DNA of 64,000 nucleotides from Micromonospora rosaria (GTDB taxonomy: Bacteria; Actinomycetota; Actinomycetes; Mycobacteriales; Micromonosporaceae). Positions 59,963-64,000 of the stretch are shown here, in pieces. Every line of letters begins with the position of its first letter. The first letter of the stretch is position 1. Location of the stretch: assembly GCF_001567585.1 (NCBI RefSeq), contig NZ_LRQV01000007.1:1-64000 (forward strand), in the 5' to 3' direction. The notes below the pieces were generated by a model that was not told the DNA's origin, did not search any database, and was given only the letters and a program-made list of their open reading frames with translations. Position numbers and translations under genes: made by a program.

Positions 59963-61603
59963 TCACTGGCTCAGCTCGGCGACCTCCTCGGCGGTGAGCC
60001 GCAGCGCGCCGCCGGGCGCGGCGCTGCGGGCCGCCGCCGCCGGGGCCGGGTCCGCCGGCCGGCGCCAGTGCCAGTCGGTGAGCGCCTGGTACGCGGCGGC
60101 GACCGAGAGCAGCCGGTCCTCGCCGTACGGCAGGCCGCCGAGGATGGTGCCGATCGGCACCCCGGTGCCGTCGAAGCCGATCGGGAAGGCGATCTCCGGC
60201 AGGCCGAGGATGTCGAACGGCACCGGCCCGGTCTGCACCACCACGTCGCAGGCGTCGAACATCTGGTCCAGCACCCGCTCCATGAGCAGCAGCTTGGCCC
60301 GCTGGCCGGTGAGGAACTCGTTCGAGCCGAGCAGCGCGCCCTGCAACCAGCCGGTCACCGACACTCCGAAGCCGCGCAGGTCCTGCCGCAGGTACGGCAT
60401 GAACGGCTCGCTGCGCTCGGGCAGCCGGACGTTGTTGAAGGCGGTGCCGGTGAGCAGGTCCCAGTCGTCGGGCAGCGGCACCTCGACCAGCGTGGCGCCC
60501 TCGATGCCGGCCAGGGTGTCCAGGTACGCCCGGCGGGCCTGGGCGGTGGCCGAGGTGCCGGAGGTGAACCCGGGCAGCACGCCGATGCGGGTCTTCCACC
60601 GCATGACGACCCGGTCCCCGGTGCGCTTCGGGGTGGCCGCGTTGATCAGGTTCGGCAGCGCCGGCAGCCCCTGGGTACGCGGGTCGGCGGCGTCCTCGCC
60701 GGCCATCGCGGTCAGCATGATCGCCGCGTCCTTGGCGTCGCGGGCCAGCGGGCCGGGGTGGTCCCGGGTGTAGCTGAGCGGGATGATCCCGGCCAGCGAC
60801 ACCCGGCCCATGGTCGGCTTCAGCCCGGTCAGGTTCTGCGCGTTCGCCGGAGCGGTGATCGAGCCACCGGTCTGGGTGCCGGTGCCGCTGGCGGCGAGCC
60901 GGCCGGCCACGGCGGTGGCGGTGCCGGTGGAGGAGCCGCCCGGGTTGGTCGCCGGGTTGTTCGGGGTCCACGCGTTGACCGTGGTGACCACGCCGTCCGG
61001 GGTGGTGGCCCGGGTGGTGGCCAGCGGCCCCATCTGGGTCTTGCCCAGCACGATCGCCCCGTTGACCGTCAGCTTCGCCACCGAGGTGGCGTCGTACGGC
61101 GGCACGAAGTCGGCGAACAGGTACGAGTTGGCGGTGGTCCGGACCCCGGCGGTCCAGTAGTTGTCCTTGACGGCCAGCGGGATGCCGTGCAGCGCGCCCC
61201 GGTACGGCCGGTTGGCGGCCTGCCGGGCGGCCTTCACGGCGGCCTCGGCGAGCACCAGGTTGAACGCCTTGTACGTGCCCTCGTACGCCTCGATCCGGGC
61301 CAGGTACGCCTTGACCAGCTCCACCGGGGTGAGCTTGCCGTGGCGGATCATCCAGGCGGCCTCGGCGATGGTCAACTCGGTCGGGTCGGCCATCGCCTCG
61401 GGGCGGGGCTTGACGAAGGCGTTCGGCACGTCCAGCGCCGGGTTCCACGTGACCTTGCTGGTGGGCCCGGTCACCGGCGGGGCGGCCGACGCGATCCCGG
61501 GCAGGGTCACCGACGCGCCGACCGCCGAGACGGCGGCGAGGGCGGCGGTGCGGGCCAGGAAGGCCCGGCGGTCGATGCTCCGGTCGAGGGGTTCGGCGCT
61601 CAT
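59963..61603 (-). CDS. Tat-exported amidase (amidase signature family)
   Basis: A 546-residue amidase. The twin-arginine signal is DRRAFLARTAALAAVSAVGA, ending near IASAAPP, so the enzyme should be exported folded. The Ser-cis-Ser-Lys triad is in place: Lys146 in PLAVKDNYW, GGSSTGTATAVAG (Ser224/225) and the nucleophile Ser248 in TQTGGSITAPAN. The family hydrolyses many amides; substrate unknown. The ATG at 61603 overlaps the stop of the small upstream gene (ATGA), although an ATG at 61615 is also possible. It ends with VAELSQ, and a hairpin separates it from valS. Confidence 0.9.
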   Translation of the reverse strand: MSAEPLDRSIDRRAFLARTAALAAVSAVGASVTLPGIASAAPPVTGPTSKVTWNPALDVPNAFVKPRPEAMADPTELTIAEAAWMIRHGKLTPVELVKAYLARIEAYEGTYKAFNLVLAEAAVKAARQAANRPYRGALHGIPLAVKDNYWTAGVRTTANSYLFADFVPPYDATSVAKLTVNGAIVLGKTQMGPLATTRATTPDGVVTTVNAWTPNNPATNPGGSSTGTATAVAGRLAASGTGTQTGGSITAPANAQNLTGLKPTMGRVSLAGIIPLSYTRDHPGPLARDAKDAAIMLTAMAGEDAADPRTQGLPALPNLINAATPKRTGDRVVMRWKTRIGVLPGFTSGTSATAQARRAYLDTLAGIEGATLVEVPLPDDWDLLTGTAFNNVRLPERSEPFMPYLRQDLRGFGVSVTGWLQGALLGSNEFLTGQRAKLLLMERVLDQMFDACDVVVQTGPVPFDILGLPEIAFPIGFDGTGVPIGTILGGLPYGEDRLLSVAAAYQALTDWHWRRPADPAPAAAARSAAPGGALRLTAEEVAELSQ

Positions 61604-61902
61604 CGGTCCCGCCATTCTGTGCTGATCGAGGGGTAGAGCATCGGCGCGGGCTGCTGGGACAGGGCCATCGCGACCGCCGGGTCGGTGCCGGCCGGGGCCG
61701 GCATCTGGTACGCGGCCAGCGCGGTGACCGTGGAGCGGACGAACGAGCGCAGGGAGGCCAGCACCGAGTCGCGGCCGGGCGAGCCGGTGACCGGGTCGGC
61801 GGTGGTGCCGGGGGGAAGTTGGTCGAGGTCGATGCCGAGGGATGCGAGCCGGGCGCGGATGAACGTGTCGAGTTCGGCGTCGGTCGGCGGGACAGGTGCC
61901 AT
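61600..61902 (-). CDS. small protein coupled to the Tat amidase
   Basis: A 100-residue protein with no signal or transmembrane helix. It begins APVPPTDAELDTFIRARLASLG and has DSVLASLRSFVRSTVTALAAYQMP, then a Pro/Ala-rich end. AGAGGAG five bases upstream of the ATG is a strong ribosome site, and its stop overlaps the amidase start. I do not recognise the family. The helical, soluble character and tight coupling suggest a chaperone or folding partner for the Tat substrate, which is only inference. Confidence 0.8.
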   Translation of the reverse strand: MAPVPPTDAELDTFIRARLASLGIDLDQLPPGTTADPVTGSPGRDSVLASLRSFVRSTVTALAAYQMPAPAGTDPAVAMALSQQPAPMLYPSISTEWRDR

Positions 61903-61952
61903 CGTTCTCCTCTGAGCTGCGAAAACGTGGCCCTACTGTCGGGGCGGGCGGT

Positions 61953-61966
61953 GTCACGCCCGTGAC
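61953..61966. promoter_or_regulatory. palindrome GTCACG-cc-CGTGAC
   Basis: A 14-bp perfect dyad 51-64 bases upstream of the small-protein start. Its position suits an operator for the small protein-amidase operon; gtgatcatc lies nearby. Confidence 0.45.
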
Positions 61967-62004
61967 GCGATGATCACCAGCTTGTGAACCGGCGGCGGTG
62001 TCGG

Positions 62005-63885
62005 TCACACCAACGAGTTCCGCCACTGTCGGTGCAGGCCCGCGTACCGGCCGCCGGTGGCGATCAACCGTTCGGGTGGGCCGTCCTCGACGATCCGGCC
62101 GCCGTCGAGGACCAGGACCCGGTCGGCGGTCTCCACCGTGGAGAGCCGGTGCGCGATGACCAGGGCGGTCCGGTCCCGCAGGATGGTGCCGAGGGCGTGC
62201 TGCACCAGCCGCTCGGTGGGCACGTCCAGCGAGGAGGTCGCCTCGTCCAGGATCAGCACCGCCGGGTCGGCCAGGAAGGCGCGGGCGAACGCGACGAGCT
62301 GCCGCTGCCCGGCGGAGAGCCGGCCGCCGCGCCGGTGCACCTGCGTGTCGTACCCGTCGGGGAGCGCGGCGATGAAGTCGTGCGCGCCGATCGCGCGGGC
62401 GGCGGCCCGCACCGCCGCGTCGTCGGCGTCCGGCCGGCCGAACCGGATGTTCTCCGCCACCGTGCCGGTGAACAGGTGGTTCTCCTGGGTCACCAGCACC
62501 ACTGCGGCGCGCAGGTCGGCGTCGGCGACGTCGCGCAGGTCGACCCCGTCGAGGGTGACCGTGCCGGTGACCGGGTCGTGGAACCGGGCGAGCAGCTTCG
62601 CCAGCGTCGACTTGCCCGCCCCGGTCGGGCCGACCAGGGCGACGGTCTGCCCGGCCGGCACCGTCAGGTCCAGCCCGGCCAGGATCGGCGCGTCCGCGCG
62701 GTACCCGAAGGTGACCGACCGGAACTCCACCGCGCCCCGGCGGCCCTCGGCGGGCAGCGGCACCGGGCGGGCCGGCTCGGGCACCGACGGGCGTTCGTCC
62801 AGCACCCCGGTGAGCTTCTCCAGCGCCGCCGTGGCCGACTGCAACGAGTTGTAGAACTGGCTCAGCTCCTGCATCGGCTCGAAGAACCGGCGCAGGTAGA
62901 GCAGGAACGCGGCGAGCACCCCCACGCCGGTCTCCCCGTCGAGCACCCGCAGGCCGCCGTAGCAGAGCACCACCGCCACGGTGACGTTGCCGATCACCTT
63001 GATCCCCGGCGAGTACGTGGCGATCAGCCGGAAGGCCTGGCGGCTGGCCACCCGGTAGTCGTCGTTGACGACGCCGAAGATGGCCTCGTTGCGCCGCTCC
63101 CGCCGGTACGCCTGCACCGCGCGGATGCCCCGCAACGACTCCACGAAGTGGACGATGACCAGCGCCACCGCCTCCCGGGTGCGCCGGTACGCGTCGGCCG
63201 AGGCACGCGCGAACCACCGGGACAGCCAGAGCAGCGGCGGGAAGGCGAGCAGCGTCACGGCGGCCAGCGGCAGGTCCAGCCAGAGCAGGACACCGGCGAT
63301 CGACACGATCGACAACCCGGCGAGGACCAGGCTGTCGATCCCGCCGTCGACCAGCTCGCCGATCGAGTCGAGGTCACTGGTGAGCCGGGAGACCATCCGG
63401 CCGGAGGTGTACCGCTCGTGGAACGTCACCGACAGCCGCAGGAAGTGCCCGTACACCCGCTGCCGGAGGTCGAGCAGGACGGCCTGGCCGAGCCGGGCGG
63501 ACAGGACGAGGAAGCCGCGCCGGGCCGCGTACTCGATCCCGGCGGCGACCACGAACGCGGCGGCCACCGCCACCAGCGGCACCGGGTCGCCGGCCCGCAG
63601 CGGCCCGGCGGCCCGGTCGATGCCGAGCATCACCAGGTACGGCCCGGCCATCCCGGCCGCGTTCTGGGCCAGCAGCAGCGCCACCGCCAGCCCGAGCCGG
63701 CGGCGGTGCGGGCGCAGCAGGTCCCGCAGCAGGGCCCGGCTGCGCACCCGGAGCCGGGCCACCGCCGCCGGGGAGGTGTCCTCGGCGAGGCTGCGGTCGG
63801 CGTCCGGATCGGTGGAGACGCCCCGCCACCGCTGCGGCTGCGTCCCGTCGCCCCGGTCGGTGTCCCGGTCCCCGAGGGCGGTCAC
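62005..63885 (-). CDS. ABC exporter, fused membrane and ATPase domains
   Basis: A 626-residue half-transporter of the MsbA/LmrA class. An Asp-rich cytoplasmic start of ~50 residues leads into six membrane helices (to about 370), with the coupling sequence SVTFHERYTSGRMVSRLTSD. The ATPase domain has Walker A GPTGAGKSTLA, Q loop in TQENHLFTGTVAENI, signature LSAGQRQLVAFARAF and Walker B VLILDEATSSLD. GTG 63885 overlaps the stop of a second exporter gene, so the two probably form a heterodimer. Substrate unknown. Confidence 0.93.
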   Translation of the reverse strand: MTALGDRDTDRGDGTQPQRWRGVSTDPDADRSLAEDTSPAAVARLRVRSRALLRDLLRPHRRRLGLAVALLLAQNAAGMAGPYLVMLGIDRAAGPLRAGDPVPLVAVAAAFVVAAGIEYAARRGFLVLSARLGQAVLLDLRQRVYGHFLRLSVTFHERYTSGRMVSRLTSDLDSIGELVDGGIDSLVLAGLSIVSIAGVLLWLDLPLAAVTLLAFPPLLWLSRWFARASADAYRRTREAVALVIVHFVESLRGIRAVQAYRRERRNEAIFGVVNDDYRVASRQAFRLIATYSPGIKVIGNVTVAVVLCYGGLRVLDGETGVGVLAAFLLYLRRFFEPMQELSQFYNSLQSATAALEKLTGVLDERPSVPEPARPVPLPAEGRRGAVEFRSVTFGYRADAPILAGLDLTVPAGQTVALVGPTGAGKSTLAKLLARFHDPVTGTVTLDGVDLRDVADADLRAAVVLVTQENHLFTGTVAENIRFGRPDADDAAVRAAARAIGAHDFIAALPDGYDTQVHRRGGRLSAGQRQLVAFARAFLADPAVLILDEATSSLDVPTERLVQHALGTILRDRTALVIAHRLSTVETADRVLVLDGGRIVEDGPPERLIATGGRYAGLHRQWRNSLV

Positions 63886-64000
63886 GACGACACCCCGGCA
63901 CCGGCGGCGGGGCGTGGGTCGGCGGAGAGCACCGACCGGTACGCGGGCACGGTGGCGAGCAGGTCGGAGTGGGTGCCGACGGCGGTGATCCGCCCCTGCT
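63882..64000 (-). CDS. ABC exporter partner, C-terminal end only
   Basis: The last 39 residues of a gene that continues past the right edge: QGRITAVGTHSDLLATVP then AYRSVLSA and a Pro/Ala tail ending GVSS. The sequence GRI-x-AVGTH-x-xLL is the usual end of an ABC exporter ATPase domain. Its TGA overlaps the GTG of the 62005-63885 gene. It is the upstream gene of the pair. Confidence 0.8.
   Translation of the reverse strand, partial: QGRITAVGTHSDLLATVPAYRSVLSADPRPAAGAGVSS

Noticed and set aside
59918..61636. 572-codon plus-strand frame opposite the amidase
   Set aside because: Composition is that of an antisense shadow; the amidase has complete catalytic motifs on the other strand.

Overview
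This is a very GC-rich window whose gene order, codon use and protein families fit the Actinomycetota, most likely Micromonosporaceae (Micromonospora or a close relative). The order bldM-guaB-guaB3, the B12-binding protein, sucCD, a DUF6350 protein, purN-purH, folD, mdh matches, from memory, the conserved core of actinomycete chromosomes. I see no insertion sequence, prophage, CRISPR array, rRNA or tRNA; this is core chromosome with accessory genes between housekeeping blocks.

Layout. 1-3.7 kb: end of a BldM-like regulator, a DUF5319 protein, IMP dehydrogenase GuaB and its paralogue GuaB3. 3.7-11.7 kb: a large secreted ThuA / sugar-dehydrogenase / PKD / CBM6 protein, a Tat-exported TIM-barrel protein, an M1 aminopeptidase lipoprotein and a LytR-CpsA-Psr protein. 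11.8-19.1 kb: guaA, a PspC protein, two double-Nudix proteins, pssA, and a convergent psd fused to a methyltransferase-like domain. 19.2-25.4 kb: a PspC/LiaF envelope-stress module (two membrane proteins, divergent PspC-kinase and response regulator), then a TQXA thioester, sortase-anchored surface protein. 26-32 kb: a five-gene oligopeptide ABC importer. 32-38 kb: chorismate mutase behind an apparent aromatic-leader attenuator, UvrD/PcrA helicase, two M23 peptidases, a small B12-binding subunit. 38-49 kb: sucCD, membrane proteins, purN-purH, folD, mdh, icd. 49-64 kb: deoR-galT, a pseudo-sulfurylase/APS-kinase fusion, two ABC transporter pairs, valS, a Tat amidase with a small partner, and an ABC exporter pair.

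Recurring features. Purine synthesis (guaB, guaB3, guaA, purN, purH), one-carbon supply (folD) and TCA enzymes (sucCD, mdh, icd) are spread along the window. Many genes seem to be leaderless: a TANNNT -10 box lies 6-9 bases before the start codon (DUF5319, guaA, uvrD, purN, an ABC ATPase, valS). Almost every gene end carries a strong GC hairpin. Six copies of one ~54-bp palindromic element sit in intergenic spaces, mostly at gene 3' ends, and two of them supply the stop codon of the adjacent gene.

The best candidate for something new is the chorismate mutase leader (32772-32971, minus strand). A promoter placed for a leaderless GTG gives a 21-codon peptide with the run Tyr-Phe-Tyr-Tyr, followed by a 15-bp hairpin ending in TTTT, then the gene. 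This is the architecture of ribosome-mediated attenuation by aromatic amino acids. Other points worth a look are a three-copy 23-bp palindromic repeat before purN, a five-codon leaderless uORF before sucC, the structured pssA leader, and several domain fusions with one degenerate half.
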